Shown here piece after piece: positions 50,030-58,037 of a stretch of DNA of 64,000 nt; the stretch's first letter is position 1; each line of letters begins with the position of its first letter. Under the pieces are notes generated by a model. The model was not told the origin of the DNA. It did no database searches and worked only from the letters and a program-made list of their open reading frames with translations. A program made the position numbers and the translations under genes. Location: positions 62,001 through 126,000 of the forward strand of contig NZ_QGTQ01000009.1 in the NCBI RefSeq assembly GCF_003182255.1, in the 5' to 3' direction. The stretch comes from Paenibacillus cellulosilyticus. GTDB taxonomy: Bacteria; Bacillota; Bacilli; Paenibacillales; Paenibacillaceae.

Positions 50030-50070
50030 TCGTAAATGAAGCTAGGAGATGCAAAAAGCTTTCGCCGTGG

Positions 50071-50222
50071 TTAGTGCACATTAACGTATCTTAACCTGAC
50101 GGTTATCGGTTTGCTGGCCGGATAGCATACATTTTTGTGCTCTAACTGGCGCGAAGCCAGCCTTCCAGGGGGATAGCACACATTAATGTATCTTAACGAC
50201 GCGCGCGCCCCGCTGGTTTATC
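50071..50222. repeat. Three degenerate ~51-bp tandem repeats
   Basis: Units begin at about 50073, 50124 and 50175. Each starts TAG-T/C-GCAnACATTnnnGT and continues A/C-TCTTAAC-like, with GC-rich, less conserved second halves. ACATTAACGT and ACATTAATGT are near or perfect palindromes. The gap 49602-50257 otherwise shows only the hairpin at 49889. Family unknown; see findings. Confidence 0.6.
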
Positions 50223-50257
50223 AGCAAAACGGTGAGGCGGTTTACTCGCAGCAAATT

Positions 50258-50306
50258 GAAAAGGCTATCCAGAGGTCATTATGAATGACCATCCGGATAG
50301 CCTTTT
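50258..50306 (-). terminator. Terminator of purU
   Basis: AAAAGGCTATCC and GGATAGCCTTTT arms, with inner GGTCATT/AATGACC, just after the purU stop. Confidence 0.85.
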
Positions 50307-50312
50307 CACAAA

Positions 50313-51212
50313 TTAGTTAAACACAACCGTCTTGTTCTGATGCACGAGAATTCGATCCTCGATGTGCCACTTCACCGCACGAGCAAGAACGACGCGTTCA
50401 ATCGTACGGCCGATACGTTTCAGGTTATCGACGTTGTCGCGGTGCGTTACACGTTGCACGTCCTGATCGATGATCGGACCACCGTCGAGCTCCTCCGTTA
50501 CATAGTGTGCCGTAGCGCCGATGATTTTCACACCGCGCTGGTACGCTTGATGGTACGGCTTGCCCCCGACGAATGCCGGCAAGAACGAATGGTGGATGTT
50601 GATGATACGGTTCGGGAACTGCTCGATGAACTTCTGCGGAATGATCTGCATATAACGTGCGAGCACGATGAGGTCGATTTTGTCCGCCACAAGCTCCATC
50701 TGCTTGCGTTCTGCCTCCGGCTTCGTATCCGGCGTAACCGGAATATGGTGAAACGGAATGCCGAAGCCTTCGACCAGGCCGCGCATATCGTTGTGATTGC
50801 TCACAACCATCGCGATCTCCGCATCCAAATCTCCTGCCTGCCACTGCCAAAGCAGTTCCAGCAAACAATGGTCTTCCTTCGATACGAAGATTGCAATCCG
50901 CTTCTTGCGGCTTGCACGGAACGTGTGCCATTTCATCTCGAAGCGGTCCGCTACCCGTGTAAAATCCTCTTGAAGAATCGGGAGCTCGCGCTCCATATCG
51001 TTCAAATCAAATTCAAAGCGGATGAAGAACATGCCGCCTTCCGGATCCATCGTATATTGATCCGATTGTACAATGTTCGCGCCGTGTTCATGCAAGAAAT
51101 GCGACACAGCCGCTACGATACCCGGACGGTCCGGGCAGGAAATCAGCATCCGCGCGCGCTTGCTTGTGTCGCTGCGCTGCTGGGACTGCTGAGGTTGATA
51201 AGGTTGTTGCAT
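50313..51212 (-). CDS. purU: Formyltetrahydrofolate deformylase
   Basis: A 299-residue enzyme releasing formate from 10-formyl-THF, which feeds PurT or balances one-carbon pools. An N-terminal ACT domain (ARMLISCPDRPGIVAAVSHF) precedes the formyltransferase-fold hydrolase: VSNHNDMRGLVE, LARYMQI and the active-site IINIHHSFLPAFVGG, with the catalytic Asp in EELDGGPIIDQD. I prefer ATG 51212 over an in-frame TTG at 51263. It lies 55 bases after nfo on the same strand and probably shares its transcript. Confidence 0.94.
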   Translation of the reverse strand: MQQPYQPQQSQQRSDTSKRARMLISCPDRPGIVAAVSHFLHEHGANIVQSDQYTMDPEGGMFFIRFEFDLNDMERELPILQEDFTRVADRFEMKWHTFRASRKKRIAIFVSKEDHCLLELLWQWQAGDLDAEIAMVVSNHNDMRGLVEGFGIPFHHIPVTPDTKPEAERKQMELVADKIDLIVLARYMQIIPQKFIEQFPNRIINIHHSFLPAFVGGKPYHQAYQRGVKIIGATAHYVTEELDGGPIIDQDVQRVTHRDNVDNLKRIGRTIERVVLARAVKWHIEDRILVHQNKTVVFN

Positions 51213-51267
51213 AGCGAACCATTCATCCTCTCGCTCACTTACTAAATCACTATTTTCAATCAAGGCA

Positions 51268-52395
51268 TTACGCGTTTACGAGCGCCGCCTTGCCTGCGAA
51301 CCAGCCGATCAGACGGTGGTTAATATGCTCCTCGGACAGTTCCGGGAACACGTTATGTTCCATAATGATGTCATACAACCGATCCATCGGCTCGCGTGGA
51401 TCGGCTTTCTTCGCCTTCGCGTCGTTCTTCAGTACGTCCCATACGTTCAGTACATATGGACGCGCCTCGATCGACATATCGGAGAAGAACCGTTGCAGAC
51501 GTTCTACATCGTCGAAATACGATGCGCCGAAGCGTTCAGCAGCGTCACCACGAAGCAGCGCGATCTCCGCTTCATACATTGGACGCTCCTTCTTGTCGTT
51601 CTTACCGATCCAAGGCGTCTCCAGAATGAACGGACGACCAGCGAGCGCCTCATGATGGACGACTCCGCGAATGCCTTCGTATCCAATCCAGCCAGCACCA
51701 ACCGGAGCATGGCGGTCTTTGCCTGCGCCGCGTGGGTTCTTACTGTCGTTCAAGTGAACGACCGCAATGCGGTTCAAGCCGACAATACGGTCGAATTCTC
51801 CGAGTACGCCATCCAGATCATTGACGATATCGTAGCCGGCATCGTGAATGTGGCAGGTATCCATGCAGACCGTCAGACGCTCGTTGTCACGTACTTTATC
51901 GATGATCGCTGCGATCTCATCGAAGCTGCGGCCAATCTCGGTACCTTTGCCCGCCATCGTCTCAAGCGCAATGTTAACCTTCGTCTCCTTCGTGCCTTCA
52001 AGCACGAGGTTGAGTCCTGCAGCAATTCGATTAATACCGTATTCCGCATCCTTGTCCGTGTAAGCACCAGGGTGAAGAACAATGTTGCTTACGCCAAGGT
52101 AATCCGTGCGGCGGATTTCCTCTTGAAGAAAGTTAACCGCAAGCTCGAACGTATCGTCCTTGTACGAGCCAAGGTTTACGATGTACGGCGCATGCACGAC
52201 GATTTCGTCGATGTTCGCCTTACGCATTGCTTCGCGTCCTTCTTCAATATATAGAGTCTCAATCGGCTTACGCCGGGTGTTTTGCGGTGCGCCTGTGTAA
52301 ATCATGAATGAGCTGGAGCCGTAGGATACCGCTTCTTCAGCTGCCGTCAGCAGTCCTTTGTCGGAAAACGAAACATGGGAGCCTATTTTCAACAT
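51268..52395 (-). CDS. nfo: Endonuclease IV with C-terminal extension
   Basis: An AP endonuclease with a three-zinc TIM barrel. Ligand motifs are visible: [51 protein letters not shown] and [18 protein letters not shown] with ILETP at the end of the barrel. The protein is 375 residues from ATG 52395, while the usual family length is about 280-300. The ~90 residues after position 285 ([17 protein letters not shown], then [15 protein letters not shown]) are an extra helical tail. The start has AAAGGGG about 13 bases upstream. It leads nfo-purU. Confidence 0.93.
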   Translation of the reverse strand: MLKIGSHVSFSDKGLLTAAEEAVSYGSSSFMIYTGAPQNTRRKPIETLYIEEGREAMRKANIDEIVVHAPYIVNLGSYKDDTFELAVNFLQEEIRRTDYLGVSNIVLHPGAYTDKDAEYGINRIAAGLNLVLEGTKETKVNIALETMAGKGTEIGRSFDEIAAIIDKVRDNERLTVCMDTCHIHDAGYDIVNDLDGVLGEFDRIVGLNRIAVVHLNDSKNPRGAGKDRHAPVGAGWIGYEGIRGVVHHEALAGRPFILETPWIGKNDKKERPMYEAEIALLRGDAAERFGASYFDDVERLQRFFSDMSIEARPYVLNVWDVLKNDAKAKKADPREPMDRLYDIIMEHNVFPELSEEHINHRLIGWFAGKAALVNA

Positions 52396-52473
52396 ATAGA
52401 TTGTACGCCCCTTTCTTAAATATAAGACTTTATAAGTTTCATACGTAATACGTAAGCTCATATTTCTCCGGAA

Positions 52474-52515
52474 TGAAACGCACAGCGCCGTTTAAAGAAC
52501 GGCACAGCCGTTTCA
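52474..52515. other. Nested hairpin upstream of nfo
   Basis: TGAAACG/CGTTTCA outer and GCCGT/ACGGC inner arms, 80 bases upstream of nfo on its coding strand. It may be a leader structure or simply a terminator-like element; no T-run follows. Confidence 0.3.
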
Positions 52516-52598
52516 CCTTGAATCACCCCTTATTGTACAAGCAATATCGAAATAAAGCTAGGAATACGGTATAATTCATCAAGAGGTGAATGCTAACC

Positions 52599-53033
52599 AT
52601 GAGTGGACAAAGTTGGTTCATGTATTTCATTATTTTCTGGGTTGTCGTCATGATCGGATTCATGTCGATCGGCGGCTTCATGATGTTCCGTAAATTCCTA
52701 AAAGTACTGCCAAAGCGAGACGGCAAATCGAAGCTCGATTGGCAAAATTATTGGGTCGACCGCAGCCGCGGCATGTGGAGCGACGATTCCAAATCGTTTC
52801 TAGAAGAGCTCGTATCACCAGTACCGAGCGCCTTCCGCGATATTGCACGGCATTCGATTGCTGCACGAATCGCGCAGGTTGCCATTGAGAAGGGCGACGC
52901 GGAAGTATCCCGTGATCACTGCATTGAAGGCTACATTCGGGCAACACCAAAGCGCGATTATCGAAGTCTCGTCAGCTTCTTGAATAAACGAGGCATCGAC
53001 TATTCCGCGTTCACGCATCTGCTGAACAAGTAA
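52599..53033 (+). CDS. yneK: DUF2621-family membrane-anchored protein
   Basis: A 144-residue protein with one N-terminal membrane helix (WFMYFIIFWVVVMIGFMSIGG) and a cytosolic C-terminal part containing LDWQNYWVDRSRGMW, then SPVPSAFRDIARHSIAARIAQ and the closing HCIEGYIRATPKRDY. This matches the DUF2621/YneK family of Bacillales, with no assigned function. ATG 52599 is 10 bases from AGAGGTGA; ATG 52590 is too close. Divergent from nfo. Confidence 0.85.
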   Translation: MSGQSWFMYFIIFWVVVMIGFMSIGGFMMFRKFLKVLPKRDGKSKLDWQNYWVDRSRGMWSDDSKSFLEELVSPVPSAFRDIARHSIAARIAQVAIEKGDAEVSRDHCIEGYIRATPKRDYRSLVSFLNKRGIDYSAFTHLLNK

Positions 53034-53103
53034 GGCTTGCGATTAGTCCGGGCCCCAGCAGGGTAATACATACAAGAATCGAACGGCCAGGAGGTATAAC
53101 CAG

Positions 53104-53592
53104 ATGAAAGAATTGATTCGTGAGAGAAAAAGTCGTACCGTACGCACCATTGCAGCTTCTATCCTACTTGCAGCGCTGATGACAACTGCAGCATGCAGCG
53201 ATAAATCCAAATCGCTGGACAACGGCAGTGGCGTTGAAAGTACGACGAATGGAAGCGACTCAACAGGTGTTGTAGAGACGGGCACTGCACCCGCGGATTC
53301 CGATTCGGGATCTGGCGATCAGTCGACCCAGGCTGGTAGTGGCGATAGTGGCAATGTGGATGATACCGCTTCTGCTTCGGACAACGAAGTCAAAGAAGCG
53401 ACAGGCACTTACAATGGACTTGCAGATTCCCACTCTGCCGAGATCGAGACAGACGATGGTATATTCGTCTATCAACTAACGGAACAAGCAGAGCAGCAGG
53501 CTTCGGCGATCCAGAGTAATGCAAAAGTGAAGATCGAATATACCGAAAGCGACGGCACACGTCAGTTGACGAAGATTGAGGTTGTGCAATAA
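53104..53592 (+). CDS. Lipoprotein with Ser/Gly/Asp-rich linker and small C-terminal domain
   Basis: A 162-residue exported lipoprotein. The lipobox is LMTTAAC, with the Cys near 31. Residues ~35-95 are a low-complexity linker of Ser, Gly, Asp and Thr. The last 65 residues (TGTYNGLADSHSAEIETDDG, then FVYQLTEQ and KVKIEYTES) form a beta-rich domain found at the end of several Paenibacillus lipoproteins (recollection). AGGAGG precedes the ATG. No enzymatic motif. Confidence 0.8.
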   Translation: MKELIRERKSRTVRTIAASILLAALMTTAACSDKSKSLDNGSGVESTTNGSDSTGVVETGTAPADSDSGSGDQSTQAGSGDSGNVDDTASASDNEVKEATGTYNGLADSHSAEIETDDGIFVYQLTEQAEQQASAIQSNAKVKIEYTESDGTRQLTKIEVVQ

Positions 53593-53667
53593 CACATAAG
53601 GTAAGATCATCAATTCCAGAAAATGATCGTTCATCGATCATCGATGTTGTCGGGAGTGTGTATACGG

Positions 53668-54570
53668 ATGCGTATTGCAATTACAGGCGGGACAGGCTAT
53701 ATCGGAAACGCGCTCGTTGATGCGCTCGTCGCTCGGGGCGATGAAGTCGTCATCATTACTAGACGCGTACCGCCTGCGGAGAAGCAGCGTCCAGATGCAG
53801 CCTATGCTACATGGGAAGAAGCAGCCCAGCCAGGAATGATCGGGCAAGTAGACGCCGTCGTCAATCTCGCGGGAGAATCGATCAACCAGCGGTGGACTGC
53901 AGCGGGCAAGGCGCGCATCGTCGATTCGCGAGTTCGAGCGGCAGCTGGTACAGCGGCGCTGATAGCAGCACAGCCTGAGAAGCCTCGCGTTGTCGTACAA
54001 GCATCCGGCATCTCCGTATACGGCTCCTCCGAGACAGCTGTATTCGATGAAACGAGCGTTCCGCAGCCAAGTGCAGATGATTTTCTCGCGCACGTCGTGC
54101 TCAAATGGGAAGAAGCCGCGAAGGCAATCGATGCCGAACGTGTGGTCAAGCTGCGGATCGGGGTTGTCATTGATGGCCTCGGCGGAGCTTTTCCGCTCAT
54201 GGCGCTGCCCTACAAGCTGTTCGTTGGCGGTCGGATCGGCAATGGCCGCCAATGGCTGCCTTGGATTCACCTGGAGGATATGGTAAGGCTGATTCTGTTC
54301 AGCCTAGATACCGAAGGCTTAGCCGGCGTCATTAATGCTTGCGCGCCTGAGGCAGCCACGAACGACCAATTTGGACGAGCCATTGCCCGCGCATTCCGGC
54401 GTCCTCATTGGATCCCGCTTCCGGCATTCGTCTTTCAGACTGCTTTCGGAGAGATGTCTGCCCTGCTTCTCAAAGGCCAGCATGTCGTGCCTCAGCGGGC
54501 ATTGGAAGCCGGCTTCCAATATCGTTATCCTACCGTAGACGAGGCGCTGCAAGCGATAGCTCGGCAATAA
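53668..54570 (+). CDS. TIGR01777-family epimerase-like SDR (SDR39U1/YfcH)
   Basis: A 300-residue Rossmann protein: MRIAITGGTGYIGNALVDAL, then VVNLAGESINQRWTAAGK, VQASGISVYGSS and DFLAHVVLKWEEAAKA. The C-terminal DUF1731 part includes LLKGQHVVPQRALEAGFQY, the hallmark of this family. Its substrate is unknown; plant relatives affect cell division and chloroplast stability. ATG 53668 is preferred, with GGGAG upstream. It ends at a strong terminator. Confidence 0.92.
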   Translation: MRIAITGGTGYIGNALVDALVARGDEVVIITRRVPPAEKQRPDAAYATWEEAAQPGMIGQVDAVVNLAGESINQRWTAAGKARIVDSRVRAAAGTAALIAAQPEKPRVVVQASGISVYGSSETAVFDETSVPQPSADDFLAHVVLKWEEAAKAIDAERVVKLRIGVVIDGLGGAFPLMALPYKLFVGGRIGNGRQWLPWIHLEDMVRLILFSLDTEGLAGVINACAPEAATNDQFGRAIARAFRRPHWIPLPAFVFQTAFGEMSALLLKGQHVVPQRALEAGFQYRYPTVDEALQAIARQ

Positions 54571-54586
54571 GCATTCATCTCGTATG

Positions 54587-54648
54587 CAAAAGCACCGTTG
54601 AAAGATAGGCAGGCAATGCTGGCGCCTATTCATTCAACGGTGCTTTTT
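54587..54648. terminator. Terminator between the epimerase gene and the Tad operon
   Basis: AAAAGCACCGTTGA pairs with TCAACGGTGCTTTT, with an inner ATAGGC/GCCTAT stem. It serves both convergent sides. Confidence 0.85.
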
Positions 54649-54676
54649 GGTATGCATCGCATACATCCTTACCTGT

Positions 54677-56434
54677 TTATCCAACCTGCCGAACGGTATA
54701 GATCGGACCCGCGTTTCCAGCAAGCTGCAGCTGATCCCCGTTGTTCAGCTTATAGCTTTTGTACGCGATCATCGGGCTGCCGTTCAATGTCGTTCCATTC
54801 CGTGATCCCATATCCTTCGCTGAACAGCCATCTTCAGAGCGGCCGAACTCCACGTGAACGCGCGAGATGCCTGGGTGTTCATCCGCAATATCAACCTTCT
54901 CAGAGAATCTACCAATAACGAGGACAGCAGACGAAGGATGATCGGAGGGCAGCAAATACTGATCACTCTTCCCCTTCCACGTTCGTTCAAGTCCCCATCT
55001 CGGCTGCTTCATCCCTTTTCCTTCTATTAAATTGTCAGCTCCTATATTCTGAGTAGCTGCACTGCCGCCCATCCATACCGTAGCATCGGATGAAACGGAA
55101 GGATGGTTAGCCGCTTCACGCTGTGCCGACATGACCGTTCCACGAGAAAGGGAGTTCCCTGTTGATGGAGCAGGAGACGATTGACCTACTTCGCCAGAGC
55201 TCAATCTTTCTTCTAATAATCGTGATTCCGGCCAATAGTTTAAGTCTGCTGCGTCGTTTGCTTGCCCTTTGGCAGCAACGGATAAATGCTGCGGTGGCTG
55301 ACCCAGGACGTCATGATTCTTCTGTCTCTTCAGCAGGTAGAACAAGACCGCAGCCATACACAGTGATGCGCCAACCGCTACCAACAAATTACTAGACGAT
55401 GGACGATCCGCATAGGTATATCTCCAGATTAACGCGATAACGATCGCAGCACCGCAAATCATCAACCATTTGTTACGAGACTGCTGCTGCGAAACCGCCC
55501 CATCTTCTTCTCCCAGTGTACTCAGCTGCAGCTCGTGCTGCTGCTGTATTGCAAATGATGGCTGTTCCGCTGGCGATGGAATGGATGGAACCAATTGGTT
55601 TACCTTAGCGGCCTCCAACGCTGGATAAACAGGTGCCTGCATGTCTTTGCTGCCATTGCCCATCCCAATCGATTGAGGCTGCTTGGCTGTTGAGGCTTGC
55701 TGCCATGACTGCTGCTGTACTAGTGCTTTACTAACGCTTGGAACGCCTGCTGCAGTAATTGGCGAAATCCGTTCAAGCTCGTTCCATTGGTTCATCCCCA
55801 CCATCGTCTGATCCATACCAGCAGTAGATAGAGAGGCTGTTGTAGAATGCGGCGACTCCCCATTCTCTCCACCTATTAATTGAAGCAATGTACGAATAAG
55901 AGCAGGACGAACACTGCGGTGATCATTGACTTGTCTAAGAATCGTCTGCAGCCCAACGCCATCCAGCTGCTGCACATGTGCCGCAAGCCGCATCACTAAT
56001 GGAACGAAGGCGGCCAGTTCGTCAGCTGCCTGCTCCTTATTCCGAAACGGAACATATAAGAGCGACACATCATCCCACCGCTCGCCTACGAAAATATACA
56101 TTTCTTCAAGCATGCAGCATTCCGGTCTTAGCAAATACGATTTACATGCATCCAGCGCTTCGGTAATCGACAGCAGACACATATAAAACTGCTGCATCGT
56201 TATAGCTTGCAGCTGCAGCTGATGCGACAGCATCCTTCTACCCTCGATGCTGTATCGGAATGTGACACAGCCGTCGATCTCTATCCACTCAACCGGCAGC
56301 AGAAACGGCACTTGATTGCTGCGCAGCATTTGCAGCTCCATCGCATCAAGCTCTTCTCGCTTAATTGGCTGCTCTCGGTCGAGAATCAGCTCATGACCTC
56401 GATTCATAGCGAAATCCACACGAAATGCTTCCAT
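54677..56434 (-). CDS. DUF6382/FHA-domain membrane protein of the Tad locus
   Basis: A 585-residue protein. Residues ~1-190 match the DUF6382 type domain that precedes FHA in Bacillota Tad loci. Two membrane helices lie near 340-360 (WLMICGAAIVIALIW) and 368-388. A C-terminal FHA domain contains VLVIGRFSEKVDIADEHPGI, then SRVHVEFGR and DMGSRNGTTLNG, the phosphothreonine-binding signature. It probably couples a Ser/Thr kinase signal to pilus assembly (inference). It is the most distal gene visible in the operon, 32 bases after the prepilin peptidase. Confidence 0.85.
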   Translation of the reverse strand: MEAFRVDFAMNRGHELILDREQPIKREELDAMELQMLRSNQVPFLLPVEWIEIDGCVTFRYSIEGRRMLSHQLQLQAITMQQFYMCLLSITEALDACKSYLLRPECCMLEEMYIFVGERWDDVSLLYVPFRNKEQAADELAAFVPLVMRLAAHVQQLDGVGLQTILRQVNDHRSVRPALIRTLLQLIGGENGESPHSTTASLSTAGMDQTMVGMNQWNELERISPITAAGVPSVSKALVQQQSWQQASTAKQPQSIGMGNGSKDMQAPVYPALEAAKVNQLVPSIPSPAEQPSFAIQQQHELQLSTLGEEDGAVSQQQSRNKWLMICGAAIVIALIWRYTYADRPSSSNLLVAVGASLCMAAVLFYLLKRQKNHDVLGQPPQHLSVAAKGQANDAADLNYWPESRLLEERLSSGEVGQSSPAPSTGNSLSRGTVMSAQREAANHPSVSSDATVWMGGSAATQNIGADNLIEGKGMKQPRWGLERTWKGKSDQYLLPSDHPSSAVLVIGRFSEKVDIADEHPGISRVHVEFGRSEDGCSAKDMGSRNGTTLNGSPMIAYKSYKLNNGDQLQLAGNAGPIYTVRQVG

Positions 56435-56466
56435 TCATTCCCCTCTCCCCGCGACTCAATAGTCTA

Positions 56467-56958
56467 TTAAAGCCAAATCATATACCAGCACGTTACAGCA
56501 GCCGGCGCAACAGCAATCATGAACGGAAATCTGACCGGGCTGCGACGTTTCTTGACGTTGTCCTGATTGGTAGAAGACTCTCGATTTAGCAGCCGCTCCG
56601 GCCATGCCCATAGCCGACAGACGGCTAGAAGCAGAAGACCAATCGCTCCCGCATATAAAATGGAATACATCATTAGATTCAAAACCTGCTGCGTGCCCAG
56701 CCACGCACCTAGTGCGCCAAACAGCTTCACGTCTCCTGCCCCTATGCCTCTGACTGCATACATAGCCAACATCGGCACAAATCCTGCTGCCGCTCCGATT
56801 ATCGATACAAGCAGCCCGTGGCCGCCCGATGCGATAACCCCGTATAACAGGGCAGCAGCGAATGCTCCAGCACATAGAACATTCGGGATCCGCATGCTGC
56901 GGACATCCGTCAGCAAGGCACAAGCAATGAGTACCGATGCCCCCCAGTAAGCGATCAT
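56467..56958 (-). CDS. tadV: Prepilin peptidase (A24, TadV/CpaA type)
   Basis: A 163-residue polytopic aspartic protease that removes the prepilin leader. The first catalytic Asp is in LLTDVRSMRIPN and the second in the GxGD motif GIGAGDVKLFGALG. About five or six hydrophobic segments are present, without the N-terminal methylase domain of PilD, as usual for Tad peptidases. Its pilin substrate is the Flp gene four genes upstream. Confidence 0.92.
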   Translation of the reverse strand: MIAYWGASVLIACALLTDVRSMRIPNVLCAGAFAAALLYGVIASGGHGLLVSIIGAAAGFVPMLAMYAVRGIGAGDVKLFGALGAWLGTQQVLNLMMYSILYAGAIGLLLLAVCRLWAWPERLLNRESSTNQDNVKKRRSPVRFPFMIAVAPAAVTCWYMIWL

Positions 56959-56990
56959 CTCACGTCTCCCCTTTTAACTTGCGCATACCT

Positions 56991-58037
56991 CTAAGACTGT
57001 GACTTCTCGACAGCCAGCGTTCTTCCCGCAGAAGTGCCATCAGCCGCTGTCACATCCAGTCGCCAAATACCCGGTGTCGTATTGCCGCCAACCAACCATG
57101 TCCACTGTACATAGCCATTAGCATCGGAGGTAGCCGGTCCAACATTCTTCGCTTGACTGTAGCCGCTCTTATATTGAATAGATAGATTCAGCTCCGTATT
57201 CGGATTGGTCCGAACGACAACTGTCGCTTTGCGTCCAGGACGAACGGGATCGGGTTGTACGGAAACAATTTGAATCGAGATTGCATCATTATTCGCCGTA
57301 TATTGTGCCGGAACCGGATCCGGTTGCCATGCCCGCTCTACTGCCTTCTCACGAAGTACAAACGATTGGTTGCTGAACGGAATACGAATCGGAAACGGAT
57401 ACTCCGCTTCGATTTCTACATATTCATTGCTTCCACCTGAAAGGGATGGGAGTAACGCTTTGTGCAGCTCTAGTTGATCCTGCTCTAACACTGCTTGATC
57501 TGCTAGCTCGCGAAGAACAGGCGTTAGTACAGATCGACCCGCTTGCGAGACCGCAAAGTCCTCAATTGTATTCCAATCGCCCCGAAGCGCGGCAGATGAG
57601 AGCGTACCCATCGGCTCCGGCAGCTTAGCTGCAGTATCCGCGGCAATTTCTCTCCATCCTGACAGCTTCTGAGATGTTGAATCAGCTGCATCCGTTGATG
57701 CTGCCGAACTACCCGATGTAGTAGTCGACTCTGCATTGGCAAGCGAATCACTTGCTAATACAATTGGCCTCCAGTGTGTTGCAACCTGCTTCGCAAGCTG
57801 GACAGATGAAGATTGCAGCGCCATCTGGACAGAGGTCGTCCGAATGAGAATAATGAGCGCGATAACAAACATGAGGAATAACGGCACCACGATGGAAGCT
57901 TCAAGCACAATGCTTCCCGCTTCATGATCCTGCTGTCGTCTAGTCCTCCCGCTGCGATTCCGCAGCCTTCTATTCGCCGGTATTACATACGGAAGACTCT
58001 GCTTAATACGCCATTCCAGCCAGCTTAGTCGTCTCAT
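56991..58037 (-). CDS. TadE-like pseudopilin-domain protein with C-terminal beta domain
   Basis: A 348-residue protein. After a basic start, SIVLEASIVVPLFLMFVIALIIL is the TadE-type N-terminal segment with its Glu at +5. The region 60-230 is hydrophilic. The last ~90 residues are an Ig-like beta domain (VSVQPDPVRPGRKATVVVR, then GYVQWTWLVGGNTTPG). Such minor pilins are thought to start or regulate fibre assembly. Its start overlaps the upstream TadG-like stop by 35 bases. Confidence 0.85.
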   Translation of the reverse strand: MRRLSWLEWRIKQSLPYVIPANRRLRNRSGRTRRQQDHEAGSIVLEASIVVPLFLMFVIALIILIRTTSVQMALQSSSVQLAKQVATHWRPIVLASDSLANAESTTTSGSSAASTDAADSTSQKLSGWREIAADTAAKLPEPMGTLSSAALRGDWNTIEDFAVSQAGRSVLTPVLRELADQAVLEQDQLELHKALLPSLSGGSNEYVEIEAEYPFPIRIPFSNQSFVLREKAVERAWQPDPVPAQYTANNDAISIQIVSVQPDPVRPGRKATVVVRTNPNTELNLSIQYKSGYSQAKNVGPATSDANGYVQWTWLVGGNTTPGIWRLDVTAADGTSAGRTLAVEKSQS

